This document shows positions 1 to 8,252 of a stretch of DNA of 44,797 bases, piece after piece. The position numbers and the translations under genes were made by a program. Source of the DNA: Limisphaerales bacterium. GTDB taxonomy: Bacteria > Verrucomicrobiota > Verrucomicrobiia > Limisphaerales > SXTU01. The notes under the pieces were generated by a model that saw only the letters and a program-made list of their open reading frames with translations, did not search any database and had not been told where the DNA came from. The stretch lies in NCBI GenBank assembly GCA_009773355.1, contig WRPG01000042.1, positions 1-44,797 of the forward strand, written 5' to 3'. Each line of letters begins with the position of its first letter. The first letter of the stretch is position 1.

Positions 1-99
1 CGGCCTCCTCCAGGCCCGCTGGGGCGGGAGTGTTCGCCTTTGCTCGCACGCTTGTCCGGGTTTGCTCGCACACTGTTCACCTTTGCTCGCAACGCGACA
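1..99 (+). repeat. Terminal inverted repeat, left copy (99 bp)
   Basis: Bases 1-99 are identical to the reverse complement of 44699-44797, checked base by base, and the match stops at base 100 (T here, G in the other copy). Inside it the decamer TTTGCTCGCA occurs three times at about 21-22 bp spacing (from 39, 61 and 82). The inner boundary looks like the true edge of a dispersed repeat. The outer edge is the window end. The match length of exactly 99, a common assembly k-mer size, suggests the contig was cut inside a longer repeat. The first start codon lies 63 bp further in. Confidence 0.95.
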
Positions 100-162
100 T
101 GGCTAAGTCCGCATCCTGACTTTGCACTTTGGACTTTGCGCTCTGGCCTCTAACTTCCGCGC

Positions 163-1911
163 ATGGACAAAGAGCAAGTCGCCGCCGTGCTCACCGAGAT
201 TGGCACGCTCCTCGAACTCAAGGGCGAGAATCCGTTCAAGACCCGCGCCTATCACAACGCCGCCCGCACCCTCGAAGGTCTCGCCGAACCGCTGGAGAAG
301 GTCGTCGCTGAACAACGCCTTGGCGAAATCAAGGGTTTCGGCGACGCGCTCGTGGACAAGATCACCAAGCTCGTCACCACCGGGCAACTGCCTTACTACG
401 ACGACCTGAAAGCCTCCGTCGCGCCCGGCCTCGTCGAGATGCTCGGCATCCCGAGCCTCGGGCCGAAGAAGGTCAAGAAGCTCCACGACGAACTCGGCGT
501 GGACACCATCGAGGCCCTCGAAGCCGCGTGCAAAGCCGGCAAGGTCGCGGTCATCGAAGGCTTCGGCGAGAAGACGCAGGCGAAGATTTTCGAAGGCATC
601 GCCTTCAAGCGCCAGTTCGCCAGCAAGCACCACCTGCACAAGGCCCTCGCCGTCGCGCAGCCCATTCTCGAAAGCCTCCGTCAGCATCCCGATGTCACGC
701 GTTGCAGCACCGCCGGCAGCCTGCGCCGCTGGAAGGAGACCATCGGCGACATTGACTTCCTCGTCTCCTCACGCCAGCCCGCCGACGTCATCGAGTATTT
801 CGTCACGCAGCCCGGCGTCCTCAGCGTCAGCGCGAAGGGCGACACCAAGGCCAGTGTGATTGTCGAGGGCGGCATCCAGGCCGACCTCCGCGTGGTGAGC
901 GATGCCGAGTATCCCTTCGCACTCGCCTACTTCACCGGCAGCAAGGAGCACAACATCGTCATGCGGCAGCGGGCCATCGCGCGCGGCCTGCGCCTCAACG
1001 AATACGGCCTCTTCCGCTCCACCGAGGAAACCCGCGACCCCGCGCTCCGTCTGCCGTGCAACACCGAGGAGGACATCTTCCGCGAACTCGACCTCGCCTA
1101 CGTGGAGCCAGAGATGCGCGAGGACCACGGCGAGTTCGCCGCTGCCGAGGCCGGCAAGCTCCCGCGCCTGCTCGAATGGACCGACCTCCGCGGCTCGCTG
1201 CACAACCACTCCAACTGGAGCGACGGCCACGAGACGCTCGAACAAATCGCCGCGCACGCGGAGGAACTCGGCCTCAGTTACTGGGCCATCACCGACCACT
1301 CGCGCGCCAGCTACCAGGCGAACGGCCTTGCTCCCGAACGCCTTCGCGAGCAGCTCAAAGCCGTCGCGGAAGTGAACAAGAAACTTGCCGACGACGGCAC
1401 GGACTTCCGCCTGCTCACCGGCACCGAGGTGGACATCCTCAAGGAGAAGCTCGACTTCCCCGACGACGTGCTCGCCGAGCTGGACGTGGTGGTGGCCAGC
1501 CTGCACGTCGCGGGCAGCGACGAGGCGGACAACACCAAGCGCCTCCTCCGCGCGGCGGAGAACCCGCACGTCCACATGCTCGGCCACCTCACGGGCCGCC
1601 TGCTGCTGGAGCGCAACCCGTATCCCGTGAACCAGCAGGCCGTGATTGACGCGTGCGCGGCGACGGGCACCTGGATTGAGCTGAACGCCAGCCCGTGGCG
1701 CTTCGACCTCGACTGGCGGCTCTGGCACTACGCGCGGAGCAAGGGCGTGAAGTGCGTCATCAACTGCGACGCCCACCGCCTCGACCACTTCGGCTACCTC
1801 CGTCTCGGCGCGGGCGTCGCGCGCAAGGGCTGGCTCACGAAGGCCGACGTGGTGAACACGCTCTCGTTGGTGGAGCTGAGGAAGGCGCTAGCCCAGAAGA
1901 CACAACGATGA
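163..1911 (+). CDS. polX: DNA polymerase X family protein with C-terminal PHP domain (PolX)
   Basis: This 582-residue protein is a bacterial family X DNA polymerase, which fills short gaps during base-excision repair; the PHP domain gives 3'-5' exonuclease or AP-processing activity in characterised members. The N-terminal 8-kDa/HhH region covers about residues 1-150 (IKGFGDAL and IEGFGEKT look like helix-hairpin-helix segments). The nucleotidyltransferase core has GSLRRWKETIGDIDFL near residues 185-200 with two metal-binding Asp, and the third in QADLRVVS near 240. The PHP domain starts near 345 (LHNHSNWSDGH) and continues with TDHS near 377 and a late NCDAHR motif. The length matches family members (about 570 residues). 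The ATG at 163 fits the start of the 8-kDa domain. A small membrane-protein gene follows after 6 bp. Confidence 0.93.
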   Translation: MDKEQVAAVLTEIGTLLELKGENPFKTRAYHNAARTLEGLAEPLEKVVAEQRLGEIKGFGDALVDKITKLVTTGQLPYYDDLKASVAPGLVEMLGIPSLGPKKVKKLHDELGVDTIEALEAACKAGKVAVIEGFGEKTQAKIFEGIAFKRQFASKHHLHKALAVAQPILESLRQHPDVTRCSTAGSLRRWKETIGDIDFLVSSRQPADVIEYFVTQPGVLSVSAKGDTKASVIVEGGIQADLRVVSDAEYPFALAYFTGSKEHNIVMRQRAIARGLRLNEYGLFRSTEETRDPALRLPCNTEEDIFRELDLAYVEPEMREDHGEFAAAEAGKLPRLLEWTDLRGSLHNHSNWSDGHETLEQIAAHAEELGLSYWAITDHSRASYQANGLAPERLREQLKAVAEVNKKLADDGTDFRLLTGTEVDILKEKLDFPDDVLAELDVVVASLHVAGSDEADNTKRLLRAAENPHVHMLGHLTGRLLLERNPYPVNQQAVIDACAATGTWIELNASPWRFDLDWRLWHYARSKGVKCVINCDAHRLDHFGYLRLGAGVARKGWLTKADVVNTLSLVELRKALAQKTQR

Positions 1912-1917
1912 TTTGGG

Positions 1918-2313
1918 TTGAAGCATGAGCCTATGGTTGCGCGAATCCTTAACCTCTTGTTCGCTCTCGCGGTAGCTTGGCCTGTTCCCATGATTGCTGC
2001 GACTGGTTGGTCGTTAGGCGATGCCGCGCTCATCCCCTACCTTCTATTTGTTGTATGCTGGTTGAGCAGTGCCATCGGCCTGTTCTTCGGCAAACGCCTC
2101 GCTTGGTGGGGAAGCCTGCTTTGCGCCGGTGTGGTGCTCGTAAACTCATTGGAACTTGCGTGGCTGGCTTGGAAACTGGACCAAAGCAAAGAGGAACTTT
2201 CCGCTGGCGCAGGTTTCACCCATTTGAGCGCCTTCCTAGGACTTTCGGTGTCGTTGGCAGCGATTCTCACCCTGATGCACTTGCGGAAGGAAATGGCTGG
2301 GAAGTGGAAGTGA
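1918..2313 (+). CDS. Small hypothetical membrane protein (about 4 TM)
   Basis: I do not recognise a family for this protein of up to 131 residues. Hydrophobic stretches near residues 9-28, 37-57, 63-85 and 105-125 suggest four membrane helices. Charged residues near 88-95 (KLDQSKEE) form a loop, and the C-terminus is short and basic (HLRKEMAGKWK). The longest reading starts at a TTG (1918); the in-frame ATG at 1933 (MVARILN) is an equally good start and leaves the first helix complete. It follows polX by 6 bp in the same direction, so the two may be cotranscribed, but nothing links the functions. Codon use looks less GC-rich than in its neighbours, which could indicate later acquisition. Confidence 0.6.
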   Translation: MKHEPMVARILNLLFALAVAWPVPMIAATGWSLGDAALIPYLLFVVCWLSSAIGLFFGKRLAWWGSLLCAGVVLVNSLELAWLAWKLDQSKEELSAGAGFTHLSAFLGLSVSLAAILTLMHLRKEMAGKWK

Positions 2314-2700
2314 GCCGAAGGCCATTTGGAGTGCGGTGACTCGTCACCGCTTTCCGCAGGCGACTCGTCGCCGTCGAGGTCGGACGCGCGTCCAGCATGA
2401 CCAAACGCCTCCGCTCCCGCACTGGAGCGCGGGTGTGTGCGCAGCACCACCCGCAGCCAGCCCCGGCGTCCGCACCCGCTGCGGCTGGTCTGCGACACAG
2501 CCGCGCTCCACTCCCGTAGTCGCAGCCTTCAGGTTGCGAATCGAGCTTGGCCTCACGCGAAGGACGCAGAGGCCGCCAAGGGGATGCCCTCCGTAGGAGA
2601 CGAGGTGACGAGTCTCTGACTGGCGCTTGGGAACGGCAAGAGGGTGAGACTTCTCACGTCGTCTCCTACGCGATGCGCAGGCTGAAGCCTGCGACTACGG
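2314..2700. repeat. Gene-free 387 bp mosaic of nested palindromic repeats
   Basis: No convincing gene lies here. At 2333-2350 there is a hairpin GCGGTGA-ctcg-TCACCGC, followed at 2359-2372 by a variant GGCGA-ctcg-TCGCC with the same loop but a different stem. An outer inverted pair joins 2516-2540 (starting GTAGTCGCAG) to about 2675-2698 (ending CTGCGACTAC). Inside it, 2593-2616 (starting GTAGGAGACGA) pairs with 2646-2669 (ending CGTCTCCTAC) with three mismatches over 24 bases. The inner family resembles the element inside the DUF1592 gene at 28736-28805. The region separates genes pointing towards each other, so the hairpins could also end transcription. Confidence 0.75.
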
Positions 2701-4353
2701 TCACTTCGCCGCCGGCACCGCCTCGCCCTTCTTCCGATACGTCGCGCCGGGCTTGTAGTTCGCGCTCGGCAACTGCTCCCACGGCACGACGCCCACCTTG
2801 TCCGCCCACGCCTGCCATGCGGCGGTGAGTTCCTTTACCTTGGCCGGCTGCTGCGCGGCGAGGTTCTTCAATTCGGCGCGGTCGCGGCTGAGGTCGTAGA
2901 GTTCCCACGGGCCACGGAAGGACGCGACGAGCTTCCAGTCGCCGACGCGCACGGCGCGGTTGCCCTCGTGTTCCCAAGCGAGCGAGCGTTCGCCGAGGGG
3001 CTGGCCTTGCAGCGCGGGAACCAGGCTCTTGCCGGGGAGCGGTGTGAGGGCACGGTCCTTCAGCTTCTCAGGATACTTCGCGCCAGCGAGTTCAAGAAAG
3101 GTGGGCTGCAAATCAATGATGTGGCCAGGCGCGTGAGCAAACTGTCCGCGCGCGGTGATGCCCACGGGCCAGCTCACAATCAGCGGCGTGCTAATGCCGC
3201 CCTCGTGGTCCCACATCTTGTGCTCGCGGAAGGGCGTGTTCGCCGCGTTGGCCCAGCCGACTTCGAGGCACTTGTGCGACTCGCGCGTGCCGGCCTCGCT
3301 GTTGGGCTTGTGCCCGCGCGCGGGGTTCGGCCAGGAGTCGAGGAACTCCGCGCTCGCGCCGTTGTCGGAGAGGAAGAGGACCAGCGTGTTCGACTCCGCG
3401 CCGATCTTCCTCACCGCTTCGAGCACGCGGCCGACGCCCTGGTCCAGGCAGTCGATCATCCCGGCATACACGGCCATGCGGAGGTCCCATTCCTTGCGCT
3501 CTGCCTCGGGCAAATCCTTCCACGCCTTCGCCTCGGGCGCGCGCGGCGAGAGCCGGGCGTCGCGCGGGAAGAGGCCAAGTTCCTTCTGCCTGCCGAAGCG
3601 CCGCTCGCGTTCGGCGTCCCACCCGTGCAGGAACTTGCCGCGATACTTCGCGATGTCCGCCGGCTTGGCGTGCAGCGGGAAGTGCGGCGCGGTGTAGCAA
3701 AGGTGGAGGAAGAAGGGCTTGTCCTTGGACTCCGCGCCGTGCGTTTCGAGAAACTTCACCGCGTTGTCCGTGAAGGCGTCAGTGGCGTAGAAGTTTTCGC
3801 CGGCCTTGATGTTCTGGCGGTCCTCGTAAAGCGGCGTGAGGGCGAAGTAATTGCCGCCGCCGCCGGAGCCGTAGGCGCGGTCGAAGCCGCGGTTCATCGG
3901 GTGATTGCGCGCCGCCGGGGCGTTCGCCGCGAAGTTTCCCCCCACGCCGCCGACATGCCACTTGCCGACGTGGTAGGTGCGGTAGCCGGCGTCGCGCAGC
4001 AACTCGGCGATGGTGGCGGTGTTCTCACCCAGGCCGCTGCTGTAGCTGGGCGGACGCCATGGCTGAAGCATGTGCCCGACGCCCGCCTGATGCGGATAAA
4101 GCCCCGTGAGCAGTGCCGCGCGCGTGGGACAGCAGCGGGCGGCGTTGTAGAACTGCGTGAAGCGCAGCCCGCCCGCCGCCAGCCGGTCGAGGTTCGGCGT
4201 GGCGATGCTGGAGCCGTAACAGCCGAGGTCGGAGAAGCCGAGATCGTCCGCAAGAATGAGCAGGATGTTCGGTCGCGGCGCGGTCGCGGCGGAGAGCGAC
4301 AACGCGGCGAGGCAAAGGAGCTTAACCAGCACCAACGAGGCGATGCGTTTCAT
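2701..4353 (-). CDS. Secreted type I sulfatase (arylsulfatase family)
   Basis: This is a 550-residue formylglycine-dependent sulfatase that hydrolyses sulfate esters, probably on sulfated saccharides in the periplasm. From the ATG at 4353 there is a clear signal peptide (MKRIASLVLVKLLCLAAL). The metal-binding start RPNILLILADDLGFSDLGCYG carries the Asp pair near residues 36-37. The signature CCPTRAALLTG holds the cysteine (about residue 75) that is converted to formylglycine. Further on, LFLSDNGA gives the second metal-binding Asp-Asn. The cysteine-type motif requires a sulfatase-modifying enzyme, which is not in this window. An earlier in-frame ATG (4389) would put twelve residues before the signal peptide and is unlikely. 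The substrate cannot be told from sequence. The CehA-like gene upstream on the same strand is separated by a palindromic repeat. Confidence 0.93.
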   Translation of the reverse strand: MKRIASLVLVKLLCLAALSLSAATAPRPNILLILADDLGFSDLGCYGSSIATPNLDRLAAGGLRFTQFYNAARCCPTRAALLTGLYPHQAGVGHMLQPWRPPSYSSGLGENTATIAELLRDAGYRTYHVGKWHVGGVGGNFAANAPAARNHPMNRGFDRAYGSGGGGNYFALTPLYEDRQNIKAGENFYATDAFTDNAVKFLETHGAESKDKPFFLHLCYTAPHFPLHAKPADIAKYRGKFLHGWDAERERRFGRQKELGLFPRDARLSPRAPEAKAWKDLPEAERKEWDLRMAVYAGMIDCLDQGVGRVLEAVRKIGAESNTLVLFLSDNGASAEFLDSWPNPARGHKPNSEAGTRESHKCLEVGWANAANTPFREHKMWDHEGGISTPLIVSWPVGITARGQFAHAPGHIIDLQPTFLELAGAKYPEKLKDRALTPLPGKSLVPALQGQPLGERSLAWEHEGNRAVRVGDWKLVASFRGPWELYDLSRDRAELKNLAAQQPAKVKELTAAWQAWADKVGVVPWEQLPSANYKPGATYRKKGEAVPAAK

Positions 4354-4413
4354 GTCGCGAGCATCAGGTCGAAGCTTCTGGCAAGGCAAGCCGTCATGCG
4401 TGTCGCAAGGAAA

Positions 4414-4511
4414 AGCGGCGCTAAAAGCCGCCGCAGTCCAGACGCTTCGCGCCGCAGCGGACCGCTGGAGTTTCGCGCGAGCGTCTGGACTGCGGTCGCT
4501 TCAGCGCCGCT
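4414..4511. repeat. Palindromic intergenic element (arms about 33 bp)
   Basis: Arm 4414-4446 (starting AGCGGCGCTAAAAG, ending AGTCCAGACGCT) pairs with 4480-4511 (starting AGCGTCTGGACT, ending CAGCGCCGCT). The arms differ by a few bases and one indel near the middle, and the outer 9 and inner 16 bases match exactly. It lies between the CehA-like gene and the sulfatase, both on the minus strand. It could attenuate read-through, but it looks like one member of a dispersed repeat family. Confidence 0.8.
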
Positions 4512-4523
4512 CTTGCCCGCGCT

Positions 4524-6881
4524 TCAATCCACCAACGACTCAGCCAGCAGCTTCCGATACACCTGCCGGGCGTGCTCGTAATCCTGCCGGGCCTGCGGCT
4601 TCTCCTCGGCGGCATAGGTGCGCTCCTTCTGCGTCCAGCACAGTTCGAGCGACTTCGCGCACCACTCGGCGCTGCGCTTGGAGGCACGCACGGGCTGGTC
4701 GCCGACCATCACCCAGATGGGGTTCGTGTGGCTGCTGGGCAGGATGCGCAGCGCGACCCAACTGCTGCGCTCAATCTTGGTCTCGAAGACGAGGTTGACC
4801 TGCGTGCCGTCGGCGACGATGCGTTTGGTCTCGACGGACTGGCCGTTGACGATGAGTTCCACCGGGACTTCGCGGGACTCGCCGAGGCGGGCGCGCTCGA
4901 TGTCCCAGAAGGGCTTCTGCGCATACGGACGGTTCTTCAGCGCGGCGTCAGGCTGCTCGTTGAGGCGGGCGGCGACGCGGGCGGTGACTTTCACGGGGCC
5001 GGGCTGGGCGAGTTTGAGTTCGCTGCCCTGCTCGCCCATCGCACGAACACGGAGTGGACGACCCAGGAAGGGCACGTCGTCGCGAATCACCGGCCACTCC
5101 TGGAGCTTGAAGTCAATCAAGTGGCTCTTGCCGTCGCTGACGTAGTTGCGCCCGACGCGGATGGCCTCGCACCAGTCGTCGTAGTCGAGCTTGCCGTCGA
5201 GCTTCACGTAGCTGCGGCCCAGGCCGACGCGCTCGCCGTAGATGCAGGGGAAATCCGTCTCGCCGCTGACGCGCGTGCGGAAGCCGACGTTGAGCGTGTG
5301 ATACCAGATGTTCAGCTCCCACGCGTAAGGCGTGTCCACCATGCTGAGGAAGTCCACGGCCGGCACCGGCTTGCCGCCCGGGCCGGGCACGAGGTGCGTG
5401 ACGGCCATGATGTATTCGTTCGCGCCGATGCCGTTGAAGGGCGGGAGATCGTAGCTGGGCAGGTCGGCGGTCGGGAGGTTCAAGCCCCAGCCGCTGTGCG
5501 CGGGGCCGACGAGCGCGCCCTGCGCCTTCGCCCAGCGCAGCGTGTTCAGGCCGAGCGTGGGCCAGTGATTCTTCGAATCGCCACCGGGATACATCTGGTC
5601 CTTGAGCCGCAGCAGGCACAGGTGCCCGCTCTGGTGCGAGCCGAAGCCGGAGACCTCCACGTCGTAGCGCAGCAGGTAGGGATACTTCGAGACCTTGTCC
5701 ACCGCGCCGCTGAAGAACTGCTTCTGGTAGTCGAAACACGGCCCCCACGTCAGGTTCGCGCCGACCTTCAAGTCCTCGCCGAGGATGTGCCGCATCATGT
5801 CCGGCGCGTGGACGCCCTCGGTCGGGTTCGTGTAGTGCGCGCAGCCGGCGGCGTGGATGTGGTGGTCGCCGGACCAGTAGCCGAACTTCGACGGGTCAAT
5901 CCAACGCTGGACCTTGAAGTCGAGGCGCTTCGTCGCCTTCGTCACGCTGACCTTGCGCGTCTGCTTCACCGACTCCGGGCCGCGGTCGAACTCGATGGTG
6001 TAATCGCCCTCGGGCAGCCGCAGCTTCTCGCCGTCCATGCGATAGACCTGCGGATGAAACGCGAAGTCCGGTGCGAGGCGCTTGGCCTGCGAGGGATACA
6101 CGCGGCCCTGCGCGTCGCGGATGACGAAGCCGGCGGTCGTGGGCTGGTTGTTCTCGTCCTTCACGCCGAGCGTGATTTCCGGCGCGGGCAGGCAGGTGAA
6201 AAGCAAGTCCACCTCGTTGCGGAAGCCGATGTCCTGCGTGCCCTGGCCGACGTTGAAGCCGATCTTGGCCTCGCGCTTGCCGGCGTCGCGGCTGTAAAGC
6301 TGCACGATGCGATACTCGACCGTGAGGCCGGAGAGCGCGGGCCGCAGCGGCTGGGCGTCGTAAGTGCGGAGGTCGAGCCAGAGGTCGGCGACCTTGAGCG
6401 TGGGCGGTTCGCCCTGCTTGCGGCGGAGCTTGTCGGAAGGCGTCGTGGCGGCGCGGACGTTGTGGACGGACTGGGCGTTCGGGCTGACGGCGGCGAGCGG
6501 CGCGGTGGTGCCGGACTCGTTGGCGACCTTCACGAGGAACTGCCGCCAGCCGTCCTGCATGAGTTCGGCCTTGGCGTCGCCCTGCGCCACCTTCACGCGC
6601 ATCTCCGGGTTGATGTGGACGCCGAAGAGCGCGTAGCGGTCGAGGATTTCCTGGAACTTCACCACGGCGGCCTTGTGGTCGGGCGACGCCATCGCGGCAT
6701 TCAGCTCCGCCTTGTCCGCCGCGCTGAACGGCGTGCCGAGATAATCGGTGGCTTCGATGAGCCGCCTGACTTGGGCGACCAACGGCTGCCACTCGACTTC
6801 GCCGACGATGGGCAGCGCGGCGGCGAGGACATTGAACGCGAGGGCGGAGAGCAACGAGAGGGCGAGAGTGGACGCACGCAT
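4524..6881 (-). CDS. CehA/McbA-family metallohydrolase (PHP-like), secreted
   Basis: The protein has 785 residues from the ATG at 6881, which opens a signal peptide (MRASTLALSLLSALAFNVLAA); the longer reading up to 6992 adds an unconvincing leader and is rejected. Residues 339-343 read DHHIH, the start of a PHP-like metal centre, followed by GVHAPDMMRHILGEDLKVGANLTWG and later PAHSGWGLN and GETDFPC, matching the CehA/McbA family, named after carbaryl-hydrolysing enzymes. In Verrucomicrobiota and Planctomycetota these are common exported proteins with unknown natural substrates. The N-terminal third has no assigned domain; the region before the PHP part resembles a beta-sandwich. The gene is divergent from the DUF554 gene across 137 bp. 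Family assignment is good; substrate is unknown. Confidence 0.82.
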   Translation of the reverse strand: MRASTLALSLLSALAFNVLAAALPIVGEVEWQPLVAQVRRLIEATDYLGTPFSAADKAELNAAMASPDHKAAVVKFQEILDRYALFGVHINPEMRVKVAQGDAKAELMQDGWRQFLVKVANESGTTAPLAAVSPNAQSVHNVRAATTPSDKLRRKQGEPPTLKVADLWLDLRTYDAQPLRPALSGLTVEYRIVQLYSRDAGKREAKIGFNVGQGTQDIGFRNEVDLLFTCLPAPEITLGVKDENNQPTTAGFVIRDAQGRVYPSQAKRLAPDFAFHPQVYRMDGEKLRLPEGDYTIEFDRGPESVKQTRKVSVTKATKRLDFKVQRWIDPSKFGYWSGDHHIHAAGCAHYTNPTEGVHAPDMMRHILGEDLKVGANLTWGPCFDYQKQFFSGAVDKVSKYPYLLRYDVEVSGFGSHQSGHLCLLRLKDQMYPGGDSKNHWPTLGLNTLRWAKAQGALVGPAHSGWGLNLPTADLPSYDLPPFNGIGANEYIMAVTHLVPGPGGKPVPAVDFLSMVDTPYAWELNIWYHTLNVGFRTRVSGETDFPCIYGERVGLGRSYVKLDGKLDYDDWCEAIRVGRNYVSDGKSHLIDFKLQEWPVIRDDVPFLGRPLRVRAMGEQGSELKLAQPGPVKVTARVAARLNEQPDAALKNRPYAQKPFWDIERARLGESREVPVELIVNGQSVETKRIVADGTQVNLVFETKIERSSWVALRILPSSHTNPIWVMVGDQPVRASKRSAEWCAKSLELCWTQKERTYAAEEKPQARQDYEHARQVYRKLLAESLVD

Positions 6882-7018
6882 AAGCAACACGGGGCTGAGA
6901 TTGATGCTCGGAGCGTAACAGCCCGTCGCCCGTTGCGAAGCGGAAAGTTGAGCGTCGCAGCCCGGTGGCGGCGGCTTTCGCCTTCCCGCCACTAAGGCGG
7001 CGTGGTTCAGTTCGCCGC

Positions 7019-7738
7019 GTGACCGGCACGCTCATCAACACGGCGGCAATCCTCGTCGGCGGCTTCCTCGGGCTGAAGGCGTCCCGGCAGATTTCCCCGC
7101 CGACCCAGCAGCGCATCAAGCTGGTGCTTGCCGCGTTCACCATCTACGCGGGGATGAGCATGATTTGGAAAGGCATCGGCGGGAGCTTCGGCAACGTGCT
7201 CAAGCAGCTCGGCATCGCGATGCTCGCGCTGGTGCTGGGCAACGCGCTGGGCATGATGCTGCGGCTGCAGAACGGCTTGAACCAGCTCGGCCACTACGCG
7301 AAGGAGCGCCTCGCCAAGGCCAGCCCGGAGGATGACCACCGCTTCAGCGAGGGTTTCGTCACCTGCACGCTGCTCTTCTGTGTTGGGCCGATGGCGATTC
7401 TCGGCGCGCTGGAGGACGGCACGCACGGCGACTTCAAGATTCTTGCCATCAAGTCCGCGATGGACGGCCTCGCGGCGATGGGCTTTGCGGCGATGTTCGG
7501 TCCCGGCGTGCTGCTGGCCGCGCTGCCGGTGCTGGCGTATCAGGGCACCATCACCCTGCTGGCGAACGCGCTCGCACAGCACTTGAACGACCCGCTGCTG
7601 CTCGACTCCATCCGTGTCGTGGGCGGCATGGTGGTGCTGTGCATCACGGTGGTCATCCTCGACCTGCGGAAAGTCCCGCTGGCAAACTACCTGCCCAGCC
7701 TCGTCGTCGCGCCGCTGCTGACGCACTGGTGGAGGTGA
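7019..7738 (+). CDS. DUF554 family integral membrane protein
   Basis: A 239-residue membrane protein of the DUF554 (YdfK/YqgA-like) family, function unknown. I chose the GTG at 7019 because family members begin with the pattern GTLINTAAILVGGFLGL; the ATG at 6965 adds 18 arginine-rich residues that do not belong. About six or seven hydrophobic segments are visible. Conserved family features include the N-terminal glycine-rich helix, FVTCTLLFCVGPMAILGALEDG in the middle, and SAMDGLAAMGFAAMFGPGVL. The gene ends 40 bp before the stop of the convergent rhodanese gene, and that gap carries a short repeat. Confidence 0.88.
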   Translation: MTGTLINTAAILVGGFLGLKASRQISPPTQQRIKLVLAAFTIYAGMSMIWKGIGGSFGNVLKQLGIAMLALVLGNALGMMLRLQNGLNQLGHYAKERLAKASPEDDHRFSEGFVTCTLLFCVGPMAILGALEDGTHGDFKILAIKSAMDGLAAMGFAAMFGPGVLLAALPVLAYQGTITLLANALAQHLNDPLLLDSIRVVGGMVVLCITVVILDLRKVPLANYLPSLVVAPLLTHWWR

Positions 7739-7743
7739 ACACC

Positions 7744-7770
7744 GTTTCGGGTTTGGAGTTTTGGGTTTCG
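7744..7770 (-). repeat. 27 bp dispersed repeat (CCGAAAC/AAACTCC type)
   Basis: Read on the minus strand, this 27 bp block matches 37044-37070 inside the kinase gene at 26 of 27 positions (cgaaaccc[a/c]aaactccaaacccgaaac in the two copies). Here it is non-coding, between the convergent DUF554 and rhodanese genes. In the kinase it is translated as part of an insertion rich in P, E, T, N, S and K. Confidence 0.85.
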
Positions 7771-7778
7771 CGTTGGCG

Positions 7779-8252
7779 TCAATGGCGCAGCGAAGCAACG
7801 GAGGCGCGAACCTTGCGCGGCAGGAGGAGGCGGCCGAGCCAGTTGAAGGGATGCACTTCGTGCGCCGGCTGGCCGTCGTGTTCGAGCGGGCGGCCCTCGC
7901 TGGCCCAGTCGAAGATCGAACCTTCGAGGTTGAAGACTTCCCAGTGGCCAGCGCGAGTTAGCCGCCGTGCCATGAGCGAGGAACGCCAGCCTGCCGCGCA
8001 GTAGCAGACGATGGATTGTTCCGGCGGCACGCCGGCCAGCACGTCCTTCGCCCGGCTGCTGAAATCCACGCGCCGCGCGCCGGCCAGATGGCTCACGGCA
8101 AACTCCTCCGGCTGGCGCACGTCGAGCAGCAGCGGCTGCGGGCGCGAGTGGTCCGCGAGCCACGCGGCGAGCTGCGCGGCCGGGAGTTGCCGCACTTGCG
8201 GAAAGCAGACGCGCATGAACCCGCGCGCCAAGGCTCGCAGCGCGGCGTTCAT
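7779..8252 (-). CDS. Rhodanese-domain protein
   Basis: A 157-residue single-domain rhodanese-like protein, a family that transfers sulfane sulfur through a cysteine persulfide. The fold motif LLLDVRQPEEFAVSHLAGAR lies near residues 41-60. The active-site loop CAAGWRS (Cys 85) fits the CxxGxR pattern. A downstream tail of about 45 residues (EHDGQPAHEVHPFNWLG and a basic end) lies outside the domain. The start at 8252 shares one base with the stop of the upstream lipoprotein gene (TGATG), so translation of the two is probably coupled. No signal peptide is obvious. The physiological sulfur acceptor is not indicated by the neighbours. Confidence 0.88.
   Translation of the reverse strand: MNAALRALARGFMRVCFPQVRQLPAAQLAAWLADHSRPQPLLLDVRQPEEFAVSHLAGARRVDFSSRAKDVLAGVPPEQSIVCYCAAGWRSSLMARRLTRAGHWEVFNLEGSIFDWASEGRPLEHDGQPAHEVHPFNWLGRLLLPRKVRASVASLRH

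Noticed and set aside
2314-2700. Small genes suggested by short readings in the gap
   Set aside because: The readings are made of palindromic repeat sequence, on both strands, without plausible starts or domains.
2968-4581. Long plus-strand reading opposite the sulfatase (537 codons)
   Set aside because: It is an antisense shadow in a GC-rich gene: arginine- and alanine-rich, no domain, while the minus strand encodes a complete sulfatase.
4572-6995. 807-codon plus-strand reading opposite the CehA-like gene
   Set aside because: Antisense shadow with valine/arginine/alanine bias and no recognisable motif; the opposite strand carries a clear family member with a signal peptide.
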